64,000 nt of DNA from Ascarosepion bandense (lineage: Eukaryota; Mollusca; Cephalopoda; Sepiida; Sepiidae), in NCBI GenBank assembly GCA_037127315.1, contig JBBBDQ010001451.1, forward strand, positions 943,501 through 1,007,500. The letters are read 5' to 3'. The notes under the pieces were generated by a model. That model did not search any database and had not been told where the DNA came from. It worked only from the letters and a program-made list of their open reading frames with translations. Made by a program: the position numbers and the translations under genes. Shown here one piece after another: positions 1-12,499 of this stretch (position 1 is the first letter of the stretch; the number at the start of each line of letters is the position of its first letter).

Positions 1-22
1 ATTTATTCAGACAGTATAAGTA

Positions 23-95
23 TAGCCCGGCGTTGTCCGGGTGTAATGAAAGCTTTAAAAATAGTCCATGGTCCTGGAGCTCAGACTCAGCCTAA
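23..95 (-). mobile_element. Helitron 3'-end fragment (family H)
   Basis: About 70 bp match the 3' end of the Helitron family found in full at 201-934, including the GC-rich hairpin and the segment after it. The terminal CTAG is degraded. It is a truncated dead copy lying just upstream of a TA microsatellite and a complete copy. Confidence 0.6.
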
Positions 96-145
96 AGAAT
101 ATTTGAAATAATAAAATTATTGCGACAATTTACCAATCGCACCTA

Positions 146-146
<1 letters not shown>

Positions 147-200
<54 letters not shown>
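147..200. repeat. (TA)n microsatellite
   Basis: About 27 TA units. The Helitron at 201-934 has its 3' terminus directly at the end of this tract, so the tract was probably the insertion target. Confidence 0.95.
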
Positions 201-201
<1 letters not shown>

Positions 202-864
202 TAGCAGTATAGCCCGGCGTTGTTCGGGTGTAATGAAAGCTTTAAAACTAATCCATGGTCCTGGAGCTCAGACTCTTTGGACGTTGGTACGGGTACGAAT
301 GACTAAAAAGTAATAGTTGTTTCCAGTTAAAGCGAAACCGTAGACTGAAAGAAAAATGAATGGATGTAAGTCAAAATTTGATTTCCTGGTATCGATATCA
401 AATATGTTTTTTTCATCGTAAACTGAATTTTGAAGGCTAAATAAATCCTCTGAGTAAATGGTATCATGGCTGAGGCTAAGAACTACAATTATATCTACTT
501 AGAGCCAAACCCGAAGCAAATACTAAAATAAAAGGGCTGAAAAAATACAGACATACGGGCAGATAAACAGACACACACACAAACATCTTGCCTTATATAT
601 ATATATATATATATATTATCGATTTTCTGCACTATTGTAAGAACTGCAATCTTGAAATTTCTGAATATCGTTTGTTATGCGTTTGTCTATGAGTGTATCA
701 AATTTGATTAAAATCGAACCACTCCTTCTATAACCCGATTTTTTCGCTATTTATCGGGTGTACCTCAACACAAAACTTAGCTAAGAACAATCGCAGACGC
801 TTATAGTATAACTGTGTAAATTTCAAGAAAATCAGTTCAGCCATTTCGGAGTCTATAGGTAACG

Positions 865-910
<46 letters not shown>

Positions 911-934
911 GTTCCATTTATAAATAAATTTAGA
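201..934 (-). mobile_element. Non-autonomous Helitron, full copy (family H)
   Basis: On the minus strand the element begins TCTAAATTTATTTATAAATG and ends in CTAG. Just before CTAG lies a GC-rich hairpin (CCCG..CGGG with a small loop) and an 8-nt spacer. The base before TC is A and the base after CTAG is T, and there is no target duplication; these are the hallmarks of a Helitron inserted between A and T. It carries an internal TA tract (about 593-615) and a CA tract (866-908) at positions shared with the other copies. There is no Rep/helicase coding, so it depends on an autonomous relative. The other copies are at 12756, 15953, 33709 and 43874. Confidence 0.8.
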
Positions 935-1004
935 TCACGAGATTAATATAAGTTACTTCAGGACATTATAATTACAAGAGATGTTCCAAATAGTAGCCTT
1001 ATTT

Positions 1005-1535
1005 CTTTTTCTTTTTCTTTTATGTGCCCTTCTGGACGTAGGCGATCATAGCACTCCACATCTTTCTGTCCCTTGTATCTCTTAATACATTTTGTTTTAT
1101 TCTTCCAAACTCCTCTCTAACAGTTATTTGCTTAAACCCATCAAACATGTCAAGCGCTGATTTCCCCCTTCTCTTTCCTTCTATCCGCCCTCTGCGTATC
1201 AGATTCTCTAAGTATTCCTTCCTTATTACGTGTCCAAGAAAATTTGTCTCATTTTTAGGCTAAGCATAAGTTTTCTTTTTGTTTCCATTCTTTTAAAAAA
1301 TCTCGTCGCTACTCATATGTTTGGTTCATAGTATCCTCAGCATCCTCCTGTAGAAACATATTTTTGTTGCATCGAGTCTCTTCTTCATCTCTGAGAAGAT
1401 TTCCAGAATTCATTGTCATATAGAGGGACATATATAACGTAGCAGTTCAGTACTCTTTTTTTTTCAATAAAATTTTCCTGTCTTTTATTACTTTGCTTAT
1501 CTTCTGAAATGCGACTTTGGCTATCACAAAATCAA
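1005..1535 (-). mobile_element. LINE-B 3' fragment
   Basis: This is a 5'-truncated copy of the non-LTR LINE called LINE-B here (best copy 35230-36727). It matches the 3' terminal segment, which reads on the minus strand as cctacgtcc-tgaaggg-acagggcac and ends in GAA-rich sequence. It also matches the upstream stretch that encodes the conserved C-terminal motif W(F/L)YRRMLR. The reading frame is broken by many substitutions. It has no function of its own. Confidence 0.7.
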
Positions 1536-2805
1536 CTTCGGATATAAGTATCTCGCTGTTCAATTGTGATAATTAATTAGACACCATTAATCGATATATA
1601 GAGATTCTAGAGAGGATCATCTTTCTTCGAATATTGTGGACTGGCGCTGCAGGATCATTAATAAAGAATTCTACCAAATAATAGCAACCACACTACATGA
1701 GATTAACAACAACACCAAAATTTAAAATGGTTATCACAGGTAAATCTGAGATATAATGATATAATAAATATGTTTACATTTCTAACCGCTTCAAACAAAA
1801 GTTTAGAAAGAATCCTCCACCATGAATAATAGAAGGATCATTTAGATTTAATGCACACGAGAAACCGATATTCCCGATAAATTGTTTTTATACAAAGATT
1901 TTAAAGATTACAAACGGAATTATAACAATCTGGTCGACTATTGAATACCAAGCGTTTCCTAGCATGAAAACCGCTAATATATTTATAATCATTGTACAAG
2001 GTATGTCTGAAAAGTGACTTTTGTATTTCTCAGGGTCACAATCGAGGAAATCCGTTTTGAAGGTGAGGAGGCCATCAAGAGGGCCATAAGAACAGAACTG
2101 AGAGGCATATATAGGGAGCTTCGGCCTTGTGCTAAACATAAACTTAACACTCATCCCCAACTTTCAACTATTTATTTTAGATATTTCCGTTTGTGATTTT
2201 TAAAGCAATTTACCGGTTTTTGTACCGTCAAAGAGTTATCGGATATTATCTGAACAACACTTACTACGCAGTAGCTAAGAATGTTTTCATGATAAATTTT
2301 TAAGGAACACCGGAAGAAATATTAGACGAGATCGTTTCGAAGAATAAGAAGAAAGGCTAGAAGAAGGCAAGAAAAGGGAATCGATTTTTGCCAAACAAGG
2401 GAACGATTTACGTATTAAAGACGTAAAACTAATCAATTCATGAGTTGTGTTATGACAAACATCAGGCTTTGTTACAGAAAATGGAAGTCATTTAAGGGAT
2501 TTAAAACAAAATTAAAAACCATAAAGAAATCGCTCAACTGTTATGTAAAAGCAAATTCTTGATATGGCCGAGAAATACAGGGGATTTTTTCATAATTGAT
2601 GTTGGGAAGTGAATTAACTGAGATGTTTAAACAAATAAATCTGAGAATATTTTTGTCATTGAATAAGAGAATTAAAGATATTTTATTGTTTGTTTTTGAG
2701 GCTTAACGACCTATCAATCCTTATGGGATCATTTTAAGGTCATAACCAGTGATTTTTTGGGTAAGGTTATCTTATTTTTACAACGTTTTTCTTTTCACGA
2801 TTCAT
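1536..2805. other. AT-rich stretch, nothing recognised
   Basis: The only open frames are short (up to 90 codons). They lack recognisable domains and overlap on opposite strands near 1.9-2.2 kb. I see no repeat termini, tRNA or clear microsatellite. Confidence 0.5.
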
Positions 2806-2811
2806 TGGGAT

Positions 2812-3128
2812 TTATTTTTAAGAGCAGGGTCCCCAAGTCCTACCCTTGTTATTTAACCCATAAGTGGAGGGAATGGACGGATTAATACCTTTCCCAAGGG
2901 TACCAGTGCTTGAGTGAATGCAGGGTATTCAACTGGAATTCGAACTCTGCTCACTGATCTCTCTTTCCGAGCCGATATCCACTGCACCACAACGCACATT
3001 CGTCACTATACGCTTACAGCACCTGGTATTCCCAAGCGGTCACCCATTTAAGTACTGACCAGGTTCAACGTTGCTTAACTTCGGTGATCGAGCGAGAACC
3101 GGTGTATTCAACGTGATAGGCCGTAAGC
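2812..3128 (-). mobile_element. Composite 5S-rRNA/tRNA-derived SINE
   Basis: On the minus strand, 3128-3012 resembles 5S rRNA over almost its whole length: GTTGAATACACCGGTTCTCG, then the ACCGAAGTTAAGCAACG region, then a GGGAATACCAGGTGCTGTAAG-type end. It is followed directly by a tRNA-derived SINE with a box-A-like TGGTGCAGTGGATATCGG and a box-B-like GTTCGAATTCC. The tRNA SINE body ends near 2812. The same 5S-then-tRNA order occurs at 9957-10278, so the fusion was probably amplified as a unit. Both internal pol III promoters are mutated. Confidence 0.7.
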
Positions 3129-3129
3129 C

Positions 3130-4000
3130 AAAGATATTTTAAGGACAATAGGTGCTGCATAGAATCTTATGAATAAAGGGTTAGGGTTAAAAGTTCTTGG
3201 CTCATAAATGAGGACAAAGGTTTAGAAAATTCAATGCACACATGTTATATTGAAAGCAAATGAAAAGAGAAAAACAACAAATAAAAGAAGAATAAGGAGG
3301 GAGAAACATTTTGAGAACTAAAACAAAGGTTGGAAGCAGGAAGCTCTGGATAGCTACTGCCATTCATACTTACAAAGAAAACATTGTGCATTAATTTGGA
3401 ATGTTTTTTTTTAAATTTTTATTTAGCATTCTATGGTTTTTAAACCAGGTTTCATATTTACTGTCCACGTATATAACTGGGCTTGTCAGAACTAAAAAAC
3501 AAAGACAAACCAATCAAACACACAAACAAGCTAAAAACAAAGCTCTCGCCGTCAAACGGAGAGTTGTAAATATAATTACAACTTAAATTTCTAGAAGACA
3601 TTAATTATCACTGATGGCTGGAGGATTGGAGCAGAGTGTCATTTTAAAAAACGGGAGAGAGTAAAACCGCCCATTTTGCTTGATAGAACAACTAAATAAC
3701 ATATCTTCGAATTGAAACGAAAACCAGGTGGGTATCTTTTTGCTTTAATTAAATTTATTTTTTGTTACACATGTTTAATTGATTTACACGTGACTCCCCA
3801 AAATTCCTGGGAATAATGTTTCGCAAGTTGTTTAAGCTAACCATTATTTAAAATTAAAATTATAATTCTCTGTAAATATCCTCTAGAGAGATGGTTAACA
3901 ATTTTTAATTTTTTAGGTGAGATCGATTATCACAATACACAGCACCAATGTTAATATTAGCCGTTTCTGTTAAAACCATTCAACAATTATGACATATTTG
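3130..4000. other. AT-rich stretch, nothing recognised
   Basis: Only short shadow frames are present, with no terminal repeats or domain-bearing frame visible. Confidence 0.5.
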
Positions 4001-4004
4001 GGAA

Positions 4005-4075
4005 GGATATTAGAAAAAGTAAGAACCTATACTATCAGCAAATCCTCTACATACGGGTAGAAATGTCTGAAGATA
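4005..4075 (+). mobile_element. LINE-B internal fragment
   Basis: Translation gives a peptide like DIFGKDIRKSKNLYYQQ. It aligns with DIFEKDIRIIKNLY in the LINE-B reverse transcriptase at about 35870-35910 and with the same segment at 8140-8200. Only about 70 bp is recognisable. Confidence 0.5.
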
Positions 4076-4486
4076 ATCAACGCTATAGTCCAAGGTCTTG
4101 AACAACCTCCCGCCATCTGAATTATCTACTACGACTTGGAGTTTGGTTGATGAATTCACATACTTTAGGTACACGGTTTAAAGCAGTCTTTTTCTAGACA
4201 CAGACGACAACATTTTCTAGGCTGGCCTCGGGAGTCTTAGAGAAAAGAAAGCTTACAACGAACACGAAAATGGCAGTCTATAGGGCAGGCGTTGTCAGCG
4301 TGCTGGTCTCCGGCAATGAGATTTGGAATATCAACGCTTATCATCTTGGCTGTGTGAGGCACACTCATGGGATCAATTGATTCGACAGTGTTACCGAAGA
4401 ATTAGTTCTTACCAGTTCTCACTTATCCAGTCTATACGCTCTTCTTTGTTGGTGTGGGCAAGTACACCGTATGGTGGATGGGTGTA

Positions 4487-5052
4487 CAGTGGTACCTCTA
4501 TTTACGAAAGGCTATACATACGAAATTTTCAGGTTACGAATCGGCTCTTCCGAAAAATATCGCCTTTTGTTACGAAATAAATTTCAGGATACGAAAGGCG
4601 AAATTTTCAAAATACAGTCATATCTCTACTTGCGAAATGTTATACATACAATATTTTCAGGTTACGAAACACCTCTTCATAAAAATATTGCCTTTATTTA
4701 CCAAAAAATTCAGGATACGAAAGGCGAAAAATTCAAAATACGCAACGAAATATCGTGAGAGAAAAAATGCTGATGGAGTAGAATTTGCGTTTGCAATTTA
4801 TTGGTTTCACAGTAAAAAGTTTGAACCTAGTTTCTAATCTTGTGGCTCGAGTAAATGTATATATAGGAGGCACCAATGAGCTAAGTTCATTGATGCATTT
4901 TTATAAATTATAAAAAAAAGTTACGCCCGAATCTTGGGTGGTTTGGAACCGATTAGGGCATTTATAGGGTAAAAAGCGTCTCTACTTAAGAAATTTTCAC
5001 GTTACGAAACGATTTCCAGAACGAAATAATTTCGTAAGCAAAGGTAACACTG
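4487..5052. mobile_element. TIR DNA-transposon remnant / MITE (CAGTG..CACTG, TA target)
   Basis: The left end is CAGTGGTACCTCTATTTACG and the right end is its imperfect inverted copy (CAGTGTTACCTTTGCTTACG on the minus strand). A TA flanks both ends (4485-4486 and 5053-5054), consistent with a TA target duplication of Tc1/mariner-like transposons. The interior contains two tandem copies of a segment of about 125 bp rich in tacgaaa motifs (4500-4745). There is no transposase frame, so it is non-autonomous. The superfamily assignment is inference from the TA duplication. Confidence 0.65.
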
Positions 5053-5350
5053 TATTTTGTAGGCCTTTCTGTACAGGAAACTGGCCACTGACAAAAGTAG
5101 AAAAGTGACCTCGTGCTTGTTTCAAGGGTGTCTTCAAAAGAGACATAAGAGCAATAGACATGTACATCGGGAGGAGAGAGACGTCGCTAATGATCTCTCA
5201 CGAACCGAAGTGAAGAGAAAACGAAGGCTTACCGATGAGAAGAAGCGTGCTCGACGGAAAGTAAACAACAAGGCGACATCGAGGAAGATGCAATCAAGAT
5301 TCTCAGTCCTGTCATTTAGACGGCAATTTATTCATTGCACACTGAATATA

Positions 5351-6129
5351 CACTCCCGATCAAAAATTTAATACCACTTAAAAATCTTTAAAAATAATTT
5401 TTTTTACGGATAGATTTTAAACTCCTCCCACTTAAGGTTACCAATACTACAATCTAAAAGGTTATGGAAACAAAAAGCTACATTCCAAACATTTTATTTA
5501 GAAATTTACATTTTTATAAAAAGAGGCGATTTACACATGATCAAAATTATAAGACCAGAGACAAAAATTCTACTAAATTGTACAAAAAGTGTATGAAGAG
5601 TGTATGAAAACATTCATCAACCAAATTTAATAATGACTTCTACATCCACTGCTTTTGATGAGTTCAAAAATTCTGTCGAGTGTTTCCATTAAGCTACGGG
5701 GGATGTTGCTTCAGCTTCTGAAGATGGCGTCACGAAGTTCATTTTTTGTTGAATATTGTTTGCCATTTCGATAAACATCTCTTGTCATCCATCCCCAAAC
5801 ATTTTCAATTGGGTTCAAGTCCGGTGAGCATGCAGGATGTCCCAAGAGATGGACCCCATTTTCTTGTAGAAAGGTCAAGGTTCGTCTTGCAGCGTGGATT
5901 GCAGCATTATTCTGTTGGAATAATCATCCATCCCCACAAAAACGATGGCCCTCTGTCATCAAAGATGCTTTTTGTAGCATGCTAACATATCTAGCCGCTC
6001 TCAGATGACCCTGCATCACCTGGAGCTCCATCGTCCTTCTGTAAAAAAAAGGCACCCCATATCATTAGGGACCCTCCACCACTATGACGTGTGGAGAAAA
6101 TTTAGATCTTAGATTTTTGATCGGTAGTG
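5351..6129 (-). pseudogene. Tc1-type transposon with deleted, broken transposase
   Basis: Terminal inverted repeats CACTCCCGATCAAAAAT (left) and CACTACCGATCAAAAAT (right, minus strand) bound about 780 bp. TA precedes the left end but is lost on the right. On the minus strand the 3' half of a Tc1-family DDE transposase can be read. It has a GGGSLMIWG-like block shifted out of frame, then GDG-stop, then FQQNNAAIHAARR, then the ACSPDLNPIENVWGWM block. In the family the second catalytic Asp lies in FQQDNAP; here it reads Asn. The final Glu of PIENVWG is kept. The N-terminal DNA-binding region is missing because the right TIR joins almost directly to the middle of the gene. The copy cannot encode an active enzyme. 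Confidence 0.85.
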
Positions 6130-6377
6130 CAATGGATAAATTGTCTTCAAAATTACGCAAAAATGAAAATAACATCTCATTTTAAAATATATATTTATCA
6201 AAATTACACAAATTATCTTGAAATAATAAAAAGTAAATCTATTCAATAAAACCGTCATTGACATCAATCACGGCACCTGGACGAATTCGGAATCTCCTGC
6301 GTTTGTTCTGGACGGCTTTCCTTGATTAAGTTTGGAAATACGGCTATAATCATTTCCTTCTGTTCATTCTTGGTATT
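6130..6377. other. AT-rich spacer
   Basis: Nothing recognised. Confidence 0.4.
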
Positions 6378-6500
6378 TGTTGTGGATCCCGGGAAAAGGG
6401 TCTGCACAAATAAATGAACAACGACCAATAATTGAGATAGAAAATAAGTGTATTAACGTAAGGATACAGACTTGAATGAAGATTAGTAGTCTAGGAATGC
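6378..6500. mobile_element. LTR fragment (family of the solo LTR at 55463)
   Basis: It begins TGTTGTGGATCCCGGG and runs in parallel with the first 120-130 bp of the solo LTR at 55463-55849, sharing the gaacaac, ttgagatagaaaa and ttaacgtaagg-type blocks. The similarity then stops, so the copy is truncated. Confidence 0.6.
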
Positions 6501-7560
6501 TCAGTCACCAAAAGAACCCATCCAGCCTGTGCAGGGTTAATTGCCTCATGGGGCTTCTTTTATTATATACGGTGCAAAACTGATCCTATCAAACTATGCA
6601 GTTGACAATATTAAAAACAAATAGTGTGCATGCGTGAAATTAAAAGCCTCAATAATATTAATGTGATTAAATATATAACACAAATACTGTAATTCATACC
6701 AGATGTAATGTTCCATGCTAAAAGCCGTTAAGTTCTAACAAAATGAGTAGTGGTTTTTGAAACCTACTTTTCAAGAATGTCGCAATGGCCACATATAATT
6801 GTTTAAATAATCTATATTAGATTTTTTTTCAAAATATAAAAACTATCGGCCACCAAGTGAGGATCACGCTATCTTCTTTTTTCATCATTACTGAATTACC
6901 TTGTGTCTCAGTTTGCATTTCTGTCCATATTTGTGTGTGTTTGAACGAATGAGTGAATGAACGCGTCCAAGCAGTCCAGATTCGGGATTTTAAAAATTCC
7001 TAATTGCAATTCAGAAGCCTCTAAATTAATGAAGACAATTTACTAAAAAATTGCTTGTCATAATTGAATCTAATCATTAGAGTTTTTTCCCATTCGATAG
7101 TCTTCCAAACTCACTGCACAGACATAATTTAACTTGGCCTGCAGTTTTCAAATAATTATTCCGACTTGCGATTTTGCATTGAACTGACGAAAAATTGCAA
7201 AACAAAATCTTTAAATGATAATTGTGTTTACAGAACACGTTCGGTTTTATTTGCTCGTTTTCTATTTTTTTGACCAAGAATTTACATTCTTAATTAAAAA
7301 AAACATCATTGTGATAGCAGAAAATTTGAGAAAAACACAAAACCAAAAAACGAAATAAAAAAATTAAACAACAACTCTTTTAGAATCTGCAATGTATCGA
7401 TGGATTTGTATGGAAAGATTCACCGGCAAAGGTTTGTTTTCACGCACATTAAACCTTCAGAAGAATTCTTCAATAAATTCTATGAGGAGATATTCCTTGG
7501 TTTGGAAAGTATCACAGAAGTAGATGCAGAAAACAGATACATTTTCATTCAGCTGATAGA
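6501..7560. other. AT-rich stretch, nothing recognised
   Basis: The longest open frame is 66 codons (minus strand, 7077-7277), with no recognisable motif. No repeat termini were seen. Confidence 0.45.
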
Positions 7561-8077
7561 TTAAAAAAAATTTTCTACCTGTAAAATCCTCCATTTACAA
7601 ATTAGTATCAGTAACTCCGTAGGCTATTGATGATAAAATAATTTATTTCGATTGTGTTTTGAAATAAAATCACCATTGTTGTCCAAAGAACTCAATTCAT
7701 CCTTTATGTATCAATTGCTGAGATGATATATTGTTTATTGAAAATTTGACATAGGGAATTAGCCCATAAATACGTATGAGGCTACAAAATTGTTGATTCA
7801 ACTTTGTGTACGCATACACGGAACCCCATAAACATCCATACCGTTAAATGTGCTTCATTTATAGTGGAAGCTTAAATATCGAAGATAGATATAGACAGTG
7901 TGGAGATAATAATCAACATTGAATGGTGACTGTCAGCTTAAAACTTATTCAGTTGAGAGAGAATAAATAAAACTTTTTCGACTTGTAAAATCCAGTATTT
8001 ACGTATAAGTATCAGCTAGTCCATAGACTAATGATGATAAAATAATTGATTTGAAACAAATTTATACATGTGTTTTA

Positions 8078-9470
8078 GAGACTATTCAAGAACGTTCGAC
8101 AAAATATGCTATTAAAAAACTTGATAGATCTGCTCGGCAGCATTGACATATTCAAGAAATACATTGGAATAATCAAGAACCTATACTGGCAGCAAACTGC
8201 CTGTATACGTCTTGGAAATGAGTTCAACAGATATACAAAAATGGAAAAGGGTGTAAGACAAGGGATGTGTCTTTTCACCGGATTTATTCAATCTATAAAG
8301 CGAGGCAATTCTGAGAGAACTAAAAGTCCTGCCATGTTTCGTTATTAGGACCCATACCATATGACACGCAGGTAATACGCTGCTAATGGCAGTCACAGAA
8401 AGGAAGCTACAAGTTTTCCTACAGACGGTAGCGAAAGAAAGTTGAAAGAAATGATTATAAGCAAACTGAATGCATGGTTATCAGTAAAAAAAAGAGGAGC
8501 CCAAAATTACAGGAAGCTAGTAAAATCAAGAAGGTACAGAAATTTAATTACCTCAGAAGTTTTTTAACAGAAGACGGAGAATGCGACCATGAGATCCAAA
8601 TGAGATCGGAATGGTCAAGAATACATTCCTGAAGATGAATAGAGTCTTGAGAGACAAGAAAATTTCGTTGTAAAAAAAGAAAACTGTACTAGAATGTTAT
8701 GTGATATCAATGTTCCTATATGGCAGTGTTATGGCGACCTCCTACGAAGAACGGACTCTTCCTCTTGTTATATATAATTACCTGCATGACTTCTGAAGGA
8801 GTTATCGGCAGTTAGTACGACAGCTCGTACGCAGTTAAAGCCAGCTACTAGTTCTGGCAATAAGCAGCGTAACTGTACCGTTCGGACTTATTCTATTTAC
8901 TTATTATTAACACTTACTTGTAGATATTGTTCTTGTGATACTAATACACTTTTTTGAACCTACTTTCTGTTTTCCGTGTCTTATTTCCGGCCAAACCGGT
9001 CATTATAATTTGCGGGGAAGTTTCGCTACAACAATTTCACAACAAATTGCTGACCAAGAAACACAACAAACAAAGAATCTTGACATGAATGAAAGACTCT
9101 CAGTAATAGAAATGTGGTTCTACAGAAGGATGTTGAGGATATCATTAACTTAACATCTGAGAAACTACGAAGTTTTGGAGTGAATGGAAACGAAAAAGAA
9201 ACTTTTACTTAACATCAGTATGAGGCAGTTGAAGTTTCGGGAACACGCAATGAAGAAGGAGGAGGGATTGAGGAACCTGAAACTGGCAGCTCGGAGAGAG
9301 GGAAAGAGAGAAGGGGAAATGAGCGCATGCCATATTTGATAGGCTTAAATAAACTGATGGCAGAGCGGAGTTTGGTAGAAACAACAAGACAAAATGTTTT
9401 AAGATCTATAAGGGACGGGAAGGACCATGATCACCTACGCCCCGAAAAACATGTCACATAAAAGAAAAAG
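8078..9470 (+). pseudogene. LINE-B reverse transcriptase, 5'-truncated, broken
   Basis: This is a partial LINE-B copy inserted in a tandem repeat unit. The readable frame 8106-8348 carries an RT segment (LGSIDIFKKY, IKNLYWQQ, EKGVRQGM) homologous to the copy at 35264. The expected RQGC and YADD region is damaged by stops and substitutions. The C-terminal motif MWFYRRMLR appears at about 9110-9140. The 3' end matches the LINE-B tail (gatcacctacgcc...). A segment of about 300 bp around 8728-9032 replaces expected LINE sequence and may be a separate LTR insertion. Confidence 0.75.
8728..9032. mobile_element. Possible solo LTR inside LINE-B
   Basis: LINE-B homology breaks at 8727 and resumes near 9090. 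The foreign segment starts TGTTATGGCG and can end CGCTACAACA, which are near-inverted ends typical of LTRs. No matching 5-bp target duplication is visible, so the boundaries are uncertain. Confidence 0.35.
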
Positions 9471-9956
9471 TAATTTAAAATATAATCATCCTTATTTGTC
9501 ATTGCACTCAGTCAATCTCGTATATATTAATTGCTGAGATGATATATTTTTAAACATTTTGACATCGATAATCAGTTCGTAATTATGTACGAGGCTGAAG
9601 ATTATTGATTGAAAACGTGTACATATAAGTAAAAACACATACATATATATTGTAAAAGTACTTTATTTACAGTGGACAAGTACACAATATCGAAGATACA
9701 TATAGACAGTGGAGAGATAATAATTAACACTGCGTGGTGACTGTCAACATATCACTTTAAAACAGAAATATTGTTTTGAAGCGGCTAACAATGTTGGTTG
9801 TTTTGTTTTTATGGCAAATCAACCTCGGCGGGTCATTTATTGCCAACTAAACTTTATTTATTTATTGCTGCTAATACCATTTTCTTTCAACAATTTATTG
9901 TTGTTTATATAAATTTTTATGTCTAGTAATCCAAATTTCTTTTCGAGTATCAAGAT

Positions 9957-10380
9957 TCATTGGGATTTGTTTTTAAGGGCAGGGTCACCAAGTCCTACCC
10001 TTGTTATTTAACTCATAACTGGAGGGAAGGGACGGATTAATACCTTTCCCGAGGGTACCAGTGCTTAAGTGAATGCAGAGTATTCAACGAGAATTCGAAC
10101 TCGGCTCACTGATCTCTCTTTCCGAGCCGATATCCACTGCGCCACAACGCACATCCGTCAATATACGCTTACAGCACCTGGTATTCCCAAGCGGTGACCC
10201 ATCTAAGTACTGACCAGGCTCAACGTTGCTTAACTTCGGTGTTCGAGCGAGAACCGGTGTATTCAACGTGATATGGCCGTAAGCACGCACATCCGCCATA
10301 ATACGCTTACAGCACCTGGTATTCCCAAGAGGTCACCCATCTAAGTAATGACCAGGCTCAACGTTGCTTAACTTCGGTTA
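9957..10380 (-). mobile_element. Composite 5S/tRNA SINE plus an extra 5S piece
   Basis: It has the same organisation as 2812-3128. The 5S-like head is at about 10278-10155 and the tRNA-derived part is at 10150-9957, with box-A-like TGGCGCAGTGGATATCGG and box-B-like GTTCGAATTC. A second, truncated 5S-like segment lies at 10282-10380, as if the head had been tandemly duplicated. The 71-codon minus-strand frame here is only translated 5S sequence. Confidence 0.7.
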
Positions 10381-11718
10381 CCTTTTTAGTTTCTATTTTT
10401 ATTCTGTCTGGCGCTTCTGTCGTACCAAAAGCCAGCAGAAATATTAAGTTAGCAACTGAATCATTTGCGATTTCAAATTTCCAACTTCGAGGTAACCGAT
10501 GCATTTTACTCCACTAGTATTTTACAGTCTAACATCACAGTAAGACTTCCTGGTTATGACGATAAACCACATTCGGCAACAAGGCCTCTATTCAAGAGGT
10601 TTTGAGGAGCATGCAACGACATTGTAATTGCTGTTGTTCCCAGTCTCACTCGGGGTGATAGTACTTGAAGTCGCTGATAGGATGCTTAAGTCGCGTGAAC
10701 AACAAAAATTTCCCGAGACTTTGATCCGTTTTTAAAGACGAGAGCTAAAATGTTAAAAGACACTAAGATAAAAAAGAAGCAAATAAAATAATCAACACCT
10801 TTCTATTTCCGGCAAACTACAGGGAAAACTTTTATTATGGCATGCTTTAAACAATTTCACTTTCGTCAACATTTCGGAAATAAGAAATTTACGACCTAAA
10901 ACGAAACTTATAATAGCGGATACAACCAAATTTTTGTCCATTGAACAGAAACAAAATGAATGAATTATGCAATGTCTTCACAGATTAAGAGAAGTTAGCA
11001 GATTCTATGAATTTGAGAAACTGGAAACCCAAGTTTTGACTACAGAGAAAGGATCGGTTCAAATAAAGTTGAATTAAGGTATGACTGATATATTTTATAA
11101 ATATAAGATAGTGGAACAACTGTGATTGAATTTTTAATCTCTAATTACCTGTGTGGAAGTTATACACACATCTGACATGGATTGGAACGTATGATTCTGC
11201 GGAGAACAATGTTGAAAGGTACCGTTTAAAAAAGAAATCAAGAAAAGCGAACACTGTAAGTAACAGCATGGAACTGCCAGGGAGAGTGTTGGTCGGCTAG
11301 TGGCGATATCAGTTCGATCTCACTTTTGCTGTTTCGTCAACTGCTTCAACATGTAGTCACATTGCAAAGCACATCTGCGTTAAAAAGAAGACAAATAACG
11401 TCTGCAATGACAATGTCTTACTCGACAAATGAAAAGAGGTGGTAAAAAAAGACAAAGTAACAAGTCTTGAGAAAGATAATTTCATCGTGGAAAGAGGACA
11501 TCACATAACAATTTTATCAAAGAAAGGAAAAAGACCAAAGGAACATGCTGCACAATTAAAATTCAGAATTGAAGGGAAAGTTGTGATGGAAGATATTGAT
11601 GAGGGTATGATCTCTTAAGCTCAGCATAATTTAAGAAGATAAGTCTATAGATGATAGTGAGAGTGACTGAAGTACAGTAGATTAGATGAGACCAAGAACT
11701 CCATTAAGAAAAACAAGG

Positions 11719-11774
<56 letters not shown>

Positions 11775-12495
11775 ACGCGCGCGTGCTTGCAGTAGAATTT
11801 CAGTAACGACTAAAGATTAAACCTCTTTAGTTCAGGGACGTGTAATGGGATTGGTAAATTGACATATGTTGGTTATAGGAGAAATCAAATCTAGTTCAAA
11901 GAGACGGGTGGGAGTAAATTAACTGACTATAGGGTGTTGTAGGACAACACTTAGAATTCTGGTTCTAAAATATATTTTTTTACTTTGATTGTGTTAAAAC
12001 GTGCTATTTTAGTCTGTAATAAATAGTAAAAAACTTTTTTAAAGAATATTTTTATTGTTAAACGAAAGATAAGCTGATTCAAGTTCATTTAAAGACACTG
12101 CAATGTTTTTTCTTCATGCTATATAAATGTCGCTAAAATATATTACGATGAAAAAATATTCCGACGAATTGGAAGGTCGCTTTATCGGATGTCGAGGCTA
12201 TAATTAACTACAGATTACAAAAGTTTAAGTTGGCTTATGATTATTTCTGGATTACGCGTTACTTTATGGGTAAATGTTAATTTCGGACTGAGGTGGATAG
12301 AACGACGTGGAGCTATGGGTAGCCATAATGATCATGAGACAGAACACAACCAAATTTACTAAGATCTTAGTAAGAGGCTCAAAATGAATAAAATTCCTGA
12401 ATTAAGACAACCAATTTCTGGTGATGTTCTTAATAAAGAAACGTATAAAATGGTTTGTAGAAATATTGCTGATAGGAGTCAGCGTTTCACTTAAC
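10381..12495. other. AT-rich stretch with one compound microsatellite
   Basis: No domain-bearing frame was seen. A (TA)n(GA)n microsatellite lies at about 11718-11771. A short open plus-strand stretch near 12373-12495 looks mildly coding-like but matches nothing I know. Confidence 0.45.
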
Positions 12496-12499
12496 AAAA

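Larger units (their letters stand above)
7563..9770. repeat. 405-bp tandem duplication interrupted by LINE-B
   Basis: The segment 7563-7960 contains ttctacctgtaaaatcc, gatgataaaataatt, aattgctgagatgatata and a block reading atatagacagtg-ggagataata. It recurs at about 7975-8077 and resumes at 9471-9770. A LINE-B copy splits the second unit. The intact first unit serves as an empty-site reference for the insertion. Confidence 0.7.

Noticed and set aside
3012..3128. Functional 5S rRNA genes
   Set aside because: All 5S-like segments are mutated, lack a pol III terminator context and are attached to SINE bodies.
10084..10299. Minus-strand 71-codon frame
   Set aside because: It is translated 5S-like SINE sequence, a well-known false gene.
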